Assembly (NCBI RefSeq): GCF_006540305.1
Contig: NZ_BJOR01000001.1
Coordinates: forward strand, 4,960,001 to 5,024,000
DNA from: Streptomyces sp. 6-11-2
GTDB lineage: Bacteria > Actinomycetota > Actinomycetes > Streptomycetales > Streptomycetaceae
Length of the DNA stretch: 64,000 nt
Reading direction: 5' to 3'
In this document: in pieces, positions 52,454 to 60,800 of the stretch
Layout: every line of letters starts with the position of its first letter
How positions within the stretch are numbered: the stretch's first letter is position 1
Notes under the pieces: model-generated
The model's database searches: none
The model's input: only the letters and a program-made list of their open reading frames with translations
What the model was told of the DNA's origin: nothing
Position numbers and translations under genes: made by a program

Positions 52454-53320
52454 TCACGGCGGCGGCACGTCGAAGGTGACCGGGGCCTCGAAGGCGGCCC
52501 GGCGGGTGGCCCGGCGCAGCGCCCGCAGCACGGCGTGGCCGAGGACGAGGGTCAGGACCACCGTGACGGCGGCTCGACCCAGGTCCCAGCCGAGCGAGGT
52601 GGCCAGGCAGTACGCCACGAACCGGGCCAGGTTGGCGGGGACGCCCGCGTGCGGGTCGAAGGCGATGGAGGAGGCGAGGGTGCCCATGAAGGGCCAGCCC
52701 GCGAGGTTCATGACGGTGCCGTAGGCGAAGGCGGCCAGGAAGCCGTAGAGCGCGAGCAGCAGCAGTTCCGCGCGGCCGCGCAGCCGCTCGGGGCCCGGCA
52801 GCAGACCCGCGCCCATGGTGAACCAGCCCATGGCCAGCATCTGGAACGGCATCCATGGCCCCACCCCGCCGGTGAGCAGCGCGGAGGCGAACATCGTCAC
52901 CGAGCCGAGGACGAACCCGAAGCCCGGCCCGAGCACCCGCCCGCTCAGCACCATCAGGAAGAACATGGGCTCGATGCCGGCCGTCCCGGCCCCGATCGGG
53001 CGCAGCGCGGCCCCGGTCGCGGCCAGCACACCGAGCATGGCGACGGCCTTCGGGCCGAGGCCGGACTCGGAGATCGTCGCGGTGACGACGGCGACGAGCA
53101 GGACGAGCAGGCCCGCGAACAGCCAGGGCGCGTCCTGCGCGTGCGCGCTGAGCGACGAGGCGGGCGGGGCGAGGAACGGCCAGCCGAACGCGGCCACGCC
53201 GACCGCGCTGACCAGGGCGAGCGCGGCGAGGGACCGGGGGCCGAGGTGGACGGCCCGCACCCGGGGGTGGGGTATCGCGCCGGCCCGGCTCCCCTTCTCC
53301 TCGGCAGGACGAGCCGTCAT
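52454..53320 (-). CDS. ECF transporter substrate-binding (S) component
   Basis: A 288-aa membrane protein with six or more TM helices, last gene of a five-gene overlapping operon. Hydrophobic helices with small-residue motifs (ATGAALRPIGAGTAGIEPMFFLMVLSGRVLGPGFGFVLGSVTMFASALLTGGVGPWMPFQMLAMGWFTMGAGLLPG) match the S components of energy-coupling-factor importers, the class that includes cobalamin-specific CbrT. The ATG overlaps the EcfA stop by 4 bp. The riboswitch at the head of the operon suggests cobalamin or a precursor as cargo; sequence alone does not prove it. Confidence 0.85.
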   Translation of the reverse strand: MTARPAEEKGSRAGAIPHPRVRAVHLGPRSLAALALVSAVGVAAFGWPFLAPPASSLSAHAQDAPWLFAGLLVLLVAVVTATISESGLGPKAVAMLGVLAATGAALRPIGAGTAGIEPMFFLMVLSGRVLGPGFGFVLGSVTMFASALLTGGVGPWMPFQMLAMGWFTMGAGLLPGPERLRGRAELLLLALYGFLAAFAYGTVMNLAGWPFMGTLASSIAFDPHAGVPANLARFVAYCLATSLGWDLGRAAVTVVLTLVLGHAVLRALRRATRRAAFEAPVTFDVPPP

Positions 53321-55014
53321 GCCAGCGCCTCGCGGACCTGGGCGGCGGTGAGCCACCGCTGCGGGGCCAGGATCTTGGTGACCTGCGGGGCGAAGGAGGG
53401 GGAGGACACCACCACTTCGGCCGTCGGACCGTCGGCGATCACCTCGCCCTCGGCGAGCAGCACGACCCGGTGGGCGAGTTCGGCGGTCAGTTCGACGTCG
53501 TGCGTGGCGAGCACGATGGCGTGCCCCTCGGCGGCGAGCGCGCGCAGCAGGGCGACCAGGCGGGTCTTGGCGCCGTAGTCGAGGCCGCGGGTCGGCTCGT
53601 CGAGCAGCAGCAGGGGCGGGCGGGCCGCGAGCACGACGGCGAGCGCGAGCGCGAGGCGCTGGCCCTCCGACAGGTCACGGGGGTGGGTGTCGTCGCCGAC
53701 GCCGGGCAGCAGCTCGCGGACCAGGTCCCGGCAGGTGCCGGGTGCGGCCTGCGCGTCCTGGTCGGCGGCCGCGCACTCGGCGGCGACCGTGTCGGCGTAC
53801 AGCAGGTCGCGCGGCTCCTGCGGGACGAGCCCGACCCGGCGCACCAGTTCGCGGGGCGTCGTGCGGTGCGGGACCGCGCCGCCCACCCGGACCCGCCCGG
53901 CGGACGGCTGGACCAGCCCGACGAGCGAGCCGAGCAGCGTGGACTTCCCGGCGCCGTTGCGGCCCATGAGGGCGACGGTCTCGCCGGGGGCGACGGACAG
54001 GTCGACGTTCCGCAGGGCCTGGACGCCGGCGCGCCGGACACCGAGGGAGTGGACCTCGGCCACGGGCGCGCCCGCCGGGACGGGCTCGGGGGCGGGGCCG
54101 CGGCGCAGCCGCCACCGGGATGCCGGACGGGGCGCCGGACGGGGCGCGGGGACCGGGAGTGCCGTGGCCGGTGCCGTCCCGGAGCGCACGGGCTCCCGTC
54201 CGTCCAGCCGTTGCCGCAGACCGGCGGCCCGGCGGCGGGCGTCCCGTACGGTCAGGGGCAGCGGGGACCAACCCGCCAGCCGGCCCAGGTCCACCACCGG
54301 CGGGTACACCGGGGAGACGGCCATGACGTCCGCCGGGGGCCCCAGCAGCGGGGCGGCGCCCGGGGCGGGCAGCAGGACGACCTGGTCGGCGTACTGGACG
54401 ACCCGTTCCAGGCGGTGTTCGGCCATGAGGACCGTCGTGCCGAGGTCGTGCACGAGCCGCTGGAGGACGGCGAGGACCTCCTCGGCGGCGGCCGGGTCGA
54501 GCGCCGAGGTCGGCTCGTCCAGGACGAGGACCTTCGGGTGCGGGGTGAGGACCGAGCCGATCGCGACCCGCTGCTGCTGGCCGCCGGACAGGGTGGCGAT
54601 GGGCCGGTCGCGCAGGTCGGCCAGGCCCAGCAGGTCCAGGGTCTCCTCCACGCGCCGCCGCATCACGTCCGGGGCCAGGCCCAGCGACTCCATGCCGTAG
54701 GCGAGTTCGTCCTCCACGGTGTCCGTGACGAAGTGCGACAGCGGATCCTGGCCGACGGTGCCGACGACGTCGGCGAGTTCACGCGGCTTGTGGGTGCGGG
54801 TGTCCCGGCCGGCCACGGTGACCCGGCCGCGCAGGGTGCCGCCGGTGAAGTGCGGCACCAGCCCGCTGACCGCGCCGAGCACGGTGGACTTGCCGACGCC
54901 GGACGGCCCGACGAGCAGGACGAGTTCACCCTCGGGCACCTCGAAGTCGACGCCGTGGACGGTGGGTTCCACCGCTCCGTCGTAGGTGACGGAGACATCC
55001 TCGAAGCGGATCAC
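53317..55014 (-). CDS. ECF transporter ATPase, fused double EcfA
   Basis: A 565-aa protein with two complete ABC ATPase domains in tandem, equivalent to EcfA1 plus EcfA2. The first has Walker A GPSGVGKST, signature LSGGQQQR and Walker B VLVLDEPTSALD with MAEHRLE. The second has GRNGAGKST, LSEGQRLALAL and LLLLDEPTRGLD with ATHDVE. A Pro/Arg/Ala linker of about 70 residues joins them. It drives import by the EcfT-EcfS pair. The GTG start overlaps the EcfT stop (GTGA), and its stop overlaps the EcfS start (ATGA). The long N-terminal extension of the open frame is spurious. Confidence 0.93.
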   Translation of the reverse strand: MIRFEDVSVTYDGAVEPTVHGVDFEVPEGELVLLVGPSGVGKSTVLGAVSGLVPHFTGGTLRGRVTVAGRDTRTHKPRELADVVGTVGQDPLSHFVTDTVEDELAYGMESLGLAPDVMRRRVEETLDLLGLADLRDRPIATLSGGQQQRVAIGSVLTPHPKVLVLDEPTSALDPAAAEEVLAVLQRLVHDLGTTVLMAEHRLERVVQYADQVVLLPAPGAAPLLGPPADVMAVSPVYPPVVDLGRLAGWSPLPLTVRDARRRAAGLRQRLDGREPVRSGTAPATALPVPAPRPAPRPASRWRLRRGPAPEPVPAGAPVAEVHSLGVRRAGVQALRNVDLSVAPGETVALMGRNGAGKSTLLGSLVGLVQPSAGRVRVGGAVPHRTTPRELVRRVGLVPQEPRDLLYADTVAAECAAADQDAQAAPGTCRDLVRELLPGVGDDTHPRDLSEGQRLALALAVVLAARPPLLLLDEPTRGLDYGAKTRLVALLRALAAEGHAIVLATHDVELTAELAHRVVLLAEGEVIADGPTAEVVVSSPSFAPQVTKILAPQRWLTAAQVREALA

Positions 55015-56147
55015 GACGGCTCCTTGGGGGCGGGACTGGCGGGTACGGCGAACGCGGGGGCCAGGCCGAGGAGTACGGCGGCGGCGGGCCACAGGGGAAG
55101 AGTGGGCGGGACGAGCGGGACCACGCCCGGGTGCAGGGCCTGGGGATCGCGGGCGGCGGCGAGCGCCAGCAGGGCCGCGACCAGCATGCCCGACCCGGCG
55201 ACCAGACAGGAGCGGAGGTTCCAGGAGTCCGGTCGGTAGCGGGTGCGCGGGGAGCGGTGCCCGCCGAGCCACAGTCCGGCCAGGGCGGCGGCGACCCCGG
55301 CGAGCAGCACCGGCAGGCCGTAGGTGCCGCCCTCGGCGGTGAGCAGCCCGTACGTCCCGGCGCAGACGCCCAGCAGACCGCCGAGCGTGAGCACGGCGGT
55401 GGTCCGGCGGACGGCGGGCGCGACCTCGGCGGTACGGCCGTAGCCGCGGGCGTCCATCGCGGCGGCGAGGGCGACGGAACGCTCCAGCGCGCCCTCCAGG
55501 ACCGGCAGTCCGACCTGCACCAGGCCGCGGACACCCCGGTCGGGGCGGCCCCGCAGCCGGCGGGCGGCCCGCAGGCGACGCCCGTCGGCGACCAGGTGCG
55601 GGGCGAAGGTGAGCGCGACGACGACGGCGACCCCGGTCTCGTACAGGGCGCCGGGCAGGGACTTCAGCAGCCGGGCGGGCGCGGCGAGGGCGTTCGCGGC
55701 GCCGACGCAGACCAGCAGCGTGGCCAGCTTCAGCCCGTCGTACAGGGCGAAGACGACCGCCTCGGCCGTGACCCGGCCGCCCAGGCGGATGCCCTGCGCC
55801 CAGTGCGGCAGGGGGACTTCGGGAAGGGAGACGATCACGTGCGAGCCGGGAATGGGCGAGCCGAGCACGACGGCGAAGACGAGGCGGATGACGAGGACGG
55901 CGAGGGCGAGCCGGACGAAGGCGGTGTAGGACCGGGCGGACGGCGTGTTGGGGCGGCAGCTCACCACGACGTAGCCGGAGACCGCCAGCAGCAGGCCGAG
56001 CAGCAGGGGATTGGTGGTGCGGGTGGCCGCGGTGCCCAGGGCCAGCGCCCACAGCCACCAGGCGCCCGCGTGGACACCGGCGGAGCCGCGGGCGGGTGCG
56101 CCGCCGGAGCGGCCCGCCCGCCCGCGGTCCCGCACGGCGTCACGCAT
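55011..56147 (-). CDS. ECF transporter transmembrane component EcfT
   Basis: A 378-aa membrane protein. The CbiQ/EcfT features are present: hydrophobic N-terminal helices (WWLWALALGTAATRTTNPLLLGLLLAVSGYVVVS), the coupling-helix motif ALAAAMDARGYGR with its Ala-Arg-Gly core, and extra C-terminal TM helices. It couples EcfA hydrolysis to toppling of EcfS. The first motif, with LLKSLP and ALERSVALAAAMDARG, is intact. ATG 56147 overlaps the end of the SCO2322-type gene by 8 bp. Confidence 0.92.
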   Translation of the reverse strand: MRDAVRDRGRAGRSGGAPARGSAGVHAGAWWLWALALGTAATRTTNPLLLGLLLAVSGYVVVSCRPNTPSARSYTAFVRLALAVLVIRLVFAVVLGSPIPGSHVIVSLPEVPLPHWAQGIRLGGRVTAEAVVFALYDGLKLATLLVCVGAANALAAPARLLKSLPGALYETGVAVVVALTFAPHLVADGRRLRAARRLRGRPDRGVRGLVQVGLPVLEGALERSVALAAAMDARGYGRTAEVAPAVRRTTAVLTLGGLLGVCAGTYGLLTAEGGTYGLPVLLAGVAAALAGLWLGGHRSPRTRYRPDSWNLRSCLVAGSGMLVAALLALAAARDPQALHPGVVPLVPPTLPLWPAAAVLLGLAPAFAVPASPAPKEPS

Positions 56148-56784
56148 CCCTGCGCCGCCGCGCCTGCCAGACCGCCGCCGCGCCCAGTACGACCACCGCG
56201 GCACCACCGGCGAGGAGACCCACCGAGGGGCCCTCCTCGCGCGGCTCGTCCGCGGCGGGCTGCTCGCTCCCGCCCGCCGTCACCTGCTCGCCGCAGCCCT
56301 TCCGCGGATAGCCGGAGATCGCGCACAGCAGGGCGTTGGCGTCGTACCGCAGCGGTTTCGCGACGGCCGCCAGGGCCTCGGCCGTGGTCGCGTCGGACGG
56401 CACCCGGGCGCACGCCGTGCGCGGCGCCGGCGGGGTCTCGCCGGCCGGGGCGTCCGCCTGGACGCCGAAGTCGAGGACGAGCGCCACCCGCTTGCTGCCC
56501 TTCTCGGCGGGCGTCTTCGCGCAGATGGCCTCGAAGTCGGCCGTCCCGCGCGGCTTGCTCGCGTCCTGGGAGTCCTCACTCACCGCGAAGCGGAGGCCCT
56601 GGACGTCGCCGTCGGAGGGACGCGCGGTCGACGGGCCCTCGGTGGCGTACGTCCACTTCCCGCCGTCGCGGTCCCAGAAGGACCAGTACCGGTAGCCGGT
56701 GGCCTGCGCCTGACCGGCACCGGCCACCAGCAGGAGCGCGGCCGCGAGCAGCGGTGCGCACAGCGCCAGGAGCCGGCGGGTCAC
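56140..56784 (-). CDS. SCO2322-family exported membrane-anchored protein
   Basis: A 214-aa protein with signal peptide (RRLLALCAPLLAAALLLVAGAGQAQA), an extracellular beta-rich domain beginning GYRYWSFWDRDGGKWTYATEGPSTARPSDGDVQGLRFAVS, a Cys-paired region (CAKTP..CARVPS..CAISGYPRKGC), and a C-terminal TM anchor (VGLLAGGAAVVVLGAAAVWQARRRR). The YWSFWD...GKW.Y...GP....P.DGDV.G pattern recalls the beta domain of transcobalamin (DUF4430-like), but this is my inference. Its GTG overlaps the stop of the alpha/alpha-barrel gene by 4 bp and its end overlaps ecfT, so the three are tightly co-expressed. Confidence 0.85.
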   Translation of the reverse strand: MTRRLLALCAPLLAAALLLVAGAGQAQATGYRYWSFWDRDGGKWTYATEGPSTARPSDGDVQGLRFAVSEDSQDASKPRGTADFEAICAKTPAEKGSKRVALVLDFGVQADAPAGETPPAPRTACARVPSDATTAEALAAVAKPLRYDANALLCAISGYPRKGCGEQVTAGGSEQPAADEPREEGPSVGLLAGGAAVVVLGAAAVWQARRRRDA

Positions 56785-57974
56785 GACTGGCCCTGCTTCT
56801 TCCGGCCGCTCAGCAGGAACCCGATGCCGACGCCCGCGACGAGGAAGACGCCGACGGTCCACCAGACGCCGAAGGGGGAGTCGCTCTTCGCGGCCTGCGG
56901 GGCCGGTCCGGTCGCGTTGAGCCGCTCGACCAGGTCGACACCGCCGAAGTCACGCGGGTCGGCGCCGGCCGCGCGGGCCGCGAAGACGAGCTGGGCGTAG
57001 GCGGCGGGACCGCTCTGCTTGGCCCATGCCTCGGAGTTCTTCTCCAGCCACTTCAGCGGCTTCTGCGCCTGCGCGGGCCCGCTCTGCGCGGCCAGGGCGA
57101 CGACCGTGTCGGCGGTGTTGCCGAAGTCGGGCTGGTCGGTGGAACCGGGGAGGGAGGAGGTGAGGTGACCGTCCTTGGCGACGGCCTGCGCGAGGTACGA
57201 GGCGCCGTTGGCCGCGGCCCGGTCCGGGCTGGGCTTGCCCGAGTCCTCGCAACGGGACTCGGCGCCCTTGGCGTTGCCCTTGGGGGCCATGCCCTGCCCG
57301 AGCGCGGCGACGACGGCGGCCGCCGTGGCGTCCGCGTTGGCGGCGAGCTCGCCCTTCTTGTCCGGCTGGTAGGCGAAGGCGCCGGCCCCGTCGCCGGAGC
57401 ACGGCAGGGCGAAGGTCAGCAGGGCGTCGTAGGGGGACTTGCCGTCCTTGACCACACTCTCCGGCTTCTGCCCGACGGCGGCGAGCGCGCCGATCACGAC
57501 CGAGGTCGAGTTGGTGTCGCTGGGCCCGCCGGGCGTGTACCCCCAGCCGCCGTCCTTGTTCTGCACGGACTTCAGCCAGGACACCGCCTTGCCGGTGACC
57601 GTGTCGTGGCCGCCGAGCGCGGCGAGGGCCTGCACGGCGGCGGCGGTGCTGTTGGTGTCGACCATCAGCTTGGCGTCGCAGGCCTTGCCCGGCTCGGCGC
57701 GGAAGGGCGCGAAGGAGCCGTCGGCGCACTGCTGTCCGGTCAGCCAGTCCACGGCCTTGGCGGCGGGCCGCACCTCCACGGTGTGCTGCGCGAGCAGCGC
57801 CAGGGACTGGCGCCAGACGCCGTCGTACTGGGGGTCGGTCGTGCCGTAGAGCCCGGCCGGAAGAGCCGGCGACGACGGGGACGGGCCGGCGGACGTGTCT
57901 GCGACGGCGGGGGCCGCGCTGCCGATCACGGAGACGGCGGCGGCCAGGGCCGCGGCGCTGCGGCGGAAGTTCAT
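56781..57974 (-). CDS. Exported alpha/alpha-toroid (prenyltransferase/squalene-oxidase repeat) protein, transcobalamin-like
   Basis: A 397-aa protein with signal peptide (MNFRRSAAALAAAVSVIGSAAPAVA), an extracellular repeat domain and a C-terminal TM anchor (WWTVGVFLVAGVGIGFLLSGRKK). The repeats have the terpenoid-cyclase-like toroid signature: AVDWLTGQQCADGSF..., DTNSTAAAVQALAAL, AVSWLKSVQNKDGGWGYTPGG..., DTNSTSVVIGALAAVG, NADATAAAVVAALGQG, and YLAQAVAKDGHL...GNTADTVVALAA. It lacks the DxDD of a real cyclase. The same fold forms the alpha domain of transcobalamin and intrinsic factor. It is the first gene after a cobalamin riboswitch. ATG 57974; the longer frame runs into the riboswitch. Confidence 0.85.
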   Translation of the reverse strand: MNFRRSAAALAAAVSVIGSAAPAVADTSAGPSPSSPALPAGLYGTTDPQYDGVWRQSLALLAQHTVEVRPAAKAVDWLTGQQCADGSFAPFRAEPGKACDAKLMVDTNSTAAAVQALAALGGHDTVTGKAVSWLKSVQNKDGGWGYTPGGPSDTNSTSVVIGALAAVGQKPESVVKDGKSPYDALLTFALPCSGDGAGAFAYQPDKKGELAANADATAAAVVAALGQGMAPKGNAKGAESRCEDSGKPSPDRAAANGASYLAQAVAKDGHLTSSLPGSTDQPDFGNTADTVVALAAQSGPAQAQKPLKWLEKNSEAWAKQSGPAAYAQLVFAARAAGADPRDFGGVDLVERLNATGPAPQAAKSDSPFGVWWTVGVFLVAGVGIGFLLSGRKKQGQS

Positions 57975-58085
57975 GATCGGCGGGTGCCTCTCCCTGCGGG
58001 GAGCCGGACAGCACGGGACACCCCGGCGGCTCGGCTCCGTATACCTCGACGGTGCGATGCGCCGGCGGACTGCCGACACGCATGA

Positions 58086-58216
58086 GCCGGTCACGTCCCG
58101 TCCCGGGCATTCCGGCTCGCCGCCCTCGCGGGACGGCTCACGGCTGCGGGTCAGCGCCGGATTTCCACCGGCTTCCCCCCGAACGGGTGTGATGACGACC
58201 CGGTCACTCTACCGGC
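58086..58216 (-). ncRNA. Cobalamin riboswitch
   Basis: On the minus strand the core GGGGAAGCCGGTGGAAATCC, then GGCGCTGACCCGCAGCCGTGA, is the conserved J3/4-P4-P5-J6/3 block of B12 riboswitches. GAGCCGGAATGCCCGG further on is a B12-box variant. GCCGGT (58216-58211) and ACCGGC (58091-58086) close P1. The leader continues 111 nt to the start codon and contains CTCCC/GGGAG (57990-58003), which would pair away the purine-rich ribosome binding site. It is expected to switch the ECF operon off when cobalamin is plentiful. Confidence 0.88.
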
Positions 58217-58378
58217 CTACCGGAAAGGCCCCGAGGGGTGGCCGATGCCCGTCTCGTCCGGCGCGGGAGAAACCGAAAAAATCTTCGGATTGGGGGGTTC
58301 CATCCGGTACGGGTGGATTTATTCTGTAAGTGGCCTACGAGGCGAGTGAGGGAGTTCGACCGGAGTAGCCGACTTTGG

Positions 58379-58506
58379 CGAGACGCTACGGCATCCGCTG
58401 GGGCCGACGTCGACGGTCGGGCTGAGAGGCCGGAAGGTAGCAGTCGGACCTGAAGGCGACCCCCATTACCTGATCCGGGTAATACCGGCGAAGGGAACCC
58501 GTCTCG
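58379..58506 (+). ncRNA. TPP riboswitch without an evident downstream gene
   Basis: CTGAGA (58422-58427) and ACCTGATCCGGGTAATACCG through GCGAAGGGA (58468-58496) are the invariant blocks of the thiamine-pyrophosphate (THI-box) aptamer. CGAGACG (58379-58385) and CGTCTCG (58500-58506) form P1, and CCGAC/GTCGG a P3-like stem. It is on the plus strand. The next 800 bp hold only the minus-strand tetR gene, whose stop is 6 bp away, so no thiamine gene follows. Sequence quality is consistent with a functional aptamer. Confidence 0.88.
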
Positions 58507-58512
58507 TAGGTC

Positions 58513-59136
58513 CTATTCGTGCGCCACGGCGGGCATGGTCAGGTCGATCAGACGGCACGCCGTCCCTATGTCGGCCTTCGCCTGGGCGAGGGAGGCACGG
58601 CCCGAGAGCCAGGTGATCAGGGCCGAGAGCCAGGTGTGCTCGATCACGCGGACCACGGAGAGCTGCTCGGCGGTGGGCTCCTCCAGGCCCATGGCGTCCA
58701 GGATGATCGCGGTGGTCTGGCGGGAGACCTGGTCGACCTCCGGGCTCACGCTGCGGTCCGCGAAGGTCAGCGCGCGGACCATCGCGTCCGCGAGGTGGGG
58801 GTCGCGCTGGAGGGCGCCGAAGGCGCGCATCAGGGTCTCCGCCACCCGCTCGGCGGCGCTCTCGCCGGCCGGCGGGTTCTTGCGCAGCGTGCCGTGCAGG
58901 CGCTCCAACTGGTCCTGCATCGTGGCGACGAGCAGGTGCACCTTGGACGGGAAGTACCGGTAGAGCGTGCCCAGCGCCACCTGCGAGGACTCCGCGACCT
59001 CCCGCATCTGCACGGCGTCGAAGCCGCCCCGGGCGGCCAGTTGCGCGCTCGCGCGCAGGATGCGGCGGCGACGGGCCTCCTGCCGCTCGGTGAGAGGCGG
59101 TGAGGCCGGCCGGGAGGTACTGGCTCGCGCAGGCAT
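58513..59136 (-). CDS. KstR-like TetR family regulator
   Basis: A 207-aa repressor. The HTH (RRRRILRASAQLAARGGFDAVQMREVAESSQVALGTLYRYFPSKVHLLVATMQDQLERL, residues 20-77) is closely similar to the KstR group of actinobacteria, which control sterol and lipid genes and bind acyl-CoA-type ligands. ATG 59136 (MPARASTSRP) is taken as start; 49 more codons are open upstream but look non-coding. The gene is divergent from the GT4 operon, and a KstR-type box lies in the shared region. The window shows no other steroid genes, so the ligand may differ. Confidence 0.88.
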   Translation of the reverse strand: MPARASTSRPASPPLTERQEARRRRILRASAQLAARGGFDAVQMREVAESSQVALGTLYRYFPSKVHLLVATMQDQLERLHGTLRKNPPAGESAAERVAETLMRAFGALQRDPHLADAMVRALTFADRSVSPEVDQVSRQTTAIILDAMGLEEPTAEQLSVVRVIEHTWLSALITWLSGRASLAQAKADIGTACRLIDLTMPAVAHE

Positions 59137-59286
59137 GGATCCCGTTCCGTGACAGTCGGTGAGGCAGAGGCCGGCAGGGGGACCGGACCGCGGGCGGTGG
59201 CGCGGGCCGTGGTGCGAATCACCCGATCCGCTGCTCACAGCGTGGCTACCTGCCGGTAGATTCGGAGCCTCCTGAACGATCAAGTC

Positions 59287-59300
59287 TGAAACTTGTTCTA
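59287..59300. promoter_or_regulatory. KstR-type operator
   Basis: TGAAACTTGTTCTA fits the KstR consensus TnnAACnnGTTnnA at every fixed position on both strands. It lies 151 bp upstream of the tetR ATG and 55 bp upstream of the GT4 start. It is the expected binding site of the adjacent KstR-like protein and would control both directions. Confidence 0.75.
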
Positions 59301-59354
59301 GATTAGCGTCCCGACGTAATCTCGCGGGACAGTGCAGTCAGAAGGGGGGCCGGA

Positions 59355-60800
59355 GTGACCGCTGAGCCCAGTCAGGCGGGGTCCCCGGCGGACCTGGCGG
59401 CGGACGGCGAGCGACCGCTCGGCATAGCGCTCCTCACCTACAAGGGGAACCCGTTCTGCGGCGGCCAGGGTGTCTACGTCCGCCACCTCTCGCGCGAACT
59501 GGCCCGCCTCGGTCACCGGGTCGAGGTGATCGCCGCCCAGCCCTACCCCGTCCTCGACACCCCCGACACCCTCGGTGGGATCGCCGGCGACGGCCACGAC
59601 GGCCGGCTGCGCCTGACCGAGCTGCCGAGCCTGGACCTCTACCGGCAGCCGGACCCCTTCCGCACCCCGAAGCGCGACGAGTACCGCGACTGGATCGACG
59701 CGCTGGAGGTCGCCACCATGTGGGCCGGCGGCTTCCCCGAGCCGCTGACCTTCTCGCTGCGCGCCCGCCGCCATCTGCGCGCCCGGCGCGGGGAGTTCGA
59801 CATCGTCCACGACAACCAGACCCTGGGATACGGGCTGCTGGGGGACGTCGGCGCGCCACTGGTCACCACCATCCACCACCCCATCACCGTGGACCGGAAG
59901 CTGGAGCTGGACGCCGCCGAGGGATGGCAGCGGCGCTGGTCCGTACGCCGCTGGTACGCCTTCACCCGCATGCAGAAGCGCGTCGCGCGCCGGCTGCCCT
60001 CCGTGCTCACCGTCTCCGGCACCTCCCGCCAGGAGATCGTCGACCATCTCGGCGTGCGCGGGGACCGCGTCCAGGTCGTGCACATCGGCGCCGACACCGA
60101 CCTGTTCTCACCCGACCCGGCCGTGCGGCAGGTGCCCGGCCGGATCGTGACCACCTCCAGCGCGGACGTGCCGCTCAAGGGGCTGGTGTTCCTCGTCGAG
60201 GCGCTGGCGAAGGTGCGTGCCGAGCACCCCGCCGCGCACCTCGTCGTCGTCGGCAAGCGGCCCGAGCAGGGCCCGGTCGCGCAGGCGGTCGAACGCTACG
60301 GCCTCGAAGGCGCCGTCGAGTTCGTCAAGGGGATCTCGGACGCCGAACTGGTCGGCCTGGTCCGCTCGGCCGAGGTCGCCTGCGTGCCGTCGCTGTACGA
60401 GGGCTTCTCCCTGCCGGCGGCCGAGGCCATGGCCACGCGCACTCCGCTGGTCGCCACGACCGGGGGCGCCGTCCCCGAGGTCGCCGGACGCGACGGCGAG
60501 ACGTGCCTGGCCGTGCCGCCGGGCGACGCCGGGGCGCTGGCCACGGCGCTCGGCCGGCTGCTGGGAGACCCGGAGCTGCGCCTCCGGCTGGGCCGGGCCG
60601 GGCGCGAGCGGGTCCTGCGGCACTTCACCTGGGCCCGCGCCGCCGAGGGAACCGTGGCCCAGTACCGCGAGGCCCTCGACCGCTCCCGTGCGGGCACCTC
60701 CGTCGGCCGGAGCGCGGGCACCCCGGGCGCCGGCCCCGCGCGGACCGGCACCACCACGACCGACGCCGACCTCAACCGAGAAAGCAGGGCCACGTGCTGA
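59355..60800 (+). CDS. GT4 family glycosyltransferase
   Basis: A 481-aa retaining GT-B glycosyltransferase. The N-terminal acceptor half begins GIALLTYKGNPFCGGQGVYVRHLSRELARLGHRVEVI (the glycine-rich loop); the donor half shows RIVTTSSADVPLKGLVFLVEALAKV, VVGKRPEQGP and the E-x7-E nucleotide-sugar motif in VPSLYEGFSLPAAEAMATRTPLVAT (first Glu in YEGF, second in AAEA). It has a 50-residue disordered C-terminus. GTG 59355 follows GGGGG. It is the first gene of a coupled GT-methyltransferase-cyclase operon under the KstR box. Donor and acceptor are unknown. Confidence 0.92.
   Translation: MTAEPSQAGSPADLAADGERPLGIALLTYKGNPFCGGQGVYVRHLSRELARLGHRVEVIAAQPYPVLDTPDTLGGIAGDGHDGRLRLTELPSLDLYRQPDPFRTPKRDEYRDWIDALEVATMWAGGFPEPLTFSLRARRHLRARRGEFDIVHDNQTLGYGLLGDVGAPLVTTIHHPITVDRKLELDAAEGWQRRWSVRRWYAFTRMQKRVARRLPSVLTVSGTSRQEIVDHLGVRGDRVQVVHIGADTDLFSPDPAVRQVPGRIVTTSSADVPLKGLVFLVEALAKVRAEHPAAHLVVVGKRPEQGPVAQAVERYGLEGAVEFVKGISDAELVGLVRSAEVACVPSLYEGFSLPAAEAMATRTPLVATTGGAVPEVAGRDGETCLAVPPGDAGALATALGRLLGDPELRLRLGRAGRERVLRHFTWARAAEGTVAQYREALDRSRAGTSVGRSAGTPGAGPARTGTTTTDADLNRESRATC

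Noticed and set aside
56781..58110. Long N-terminal extension of the alpha/alpha-toroid gene (open to 58094)
   Set aside because: It would translate the 3' part of the cobalamin riboswitch and its platform; the signal peptide begins at ATG 57974.
58519..59103. Plus-strand frame of 194 codons directly after the TPP riboswitch, a candidate riboswitch-controlled gene
   Set aside because: It is the exact shadow of the KstR-like regulator, lacks a ribosome binding site and has no recognisable domain, whereas the minus frame is a textbook TetR protein.
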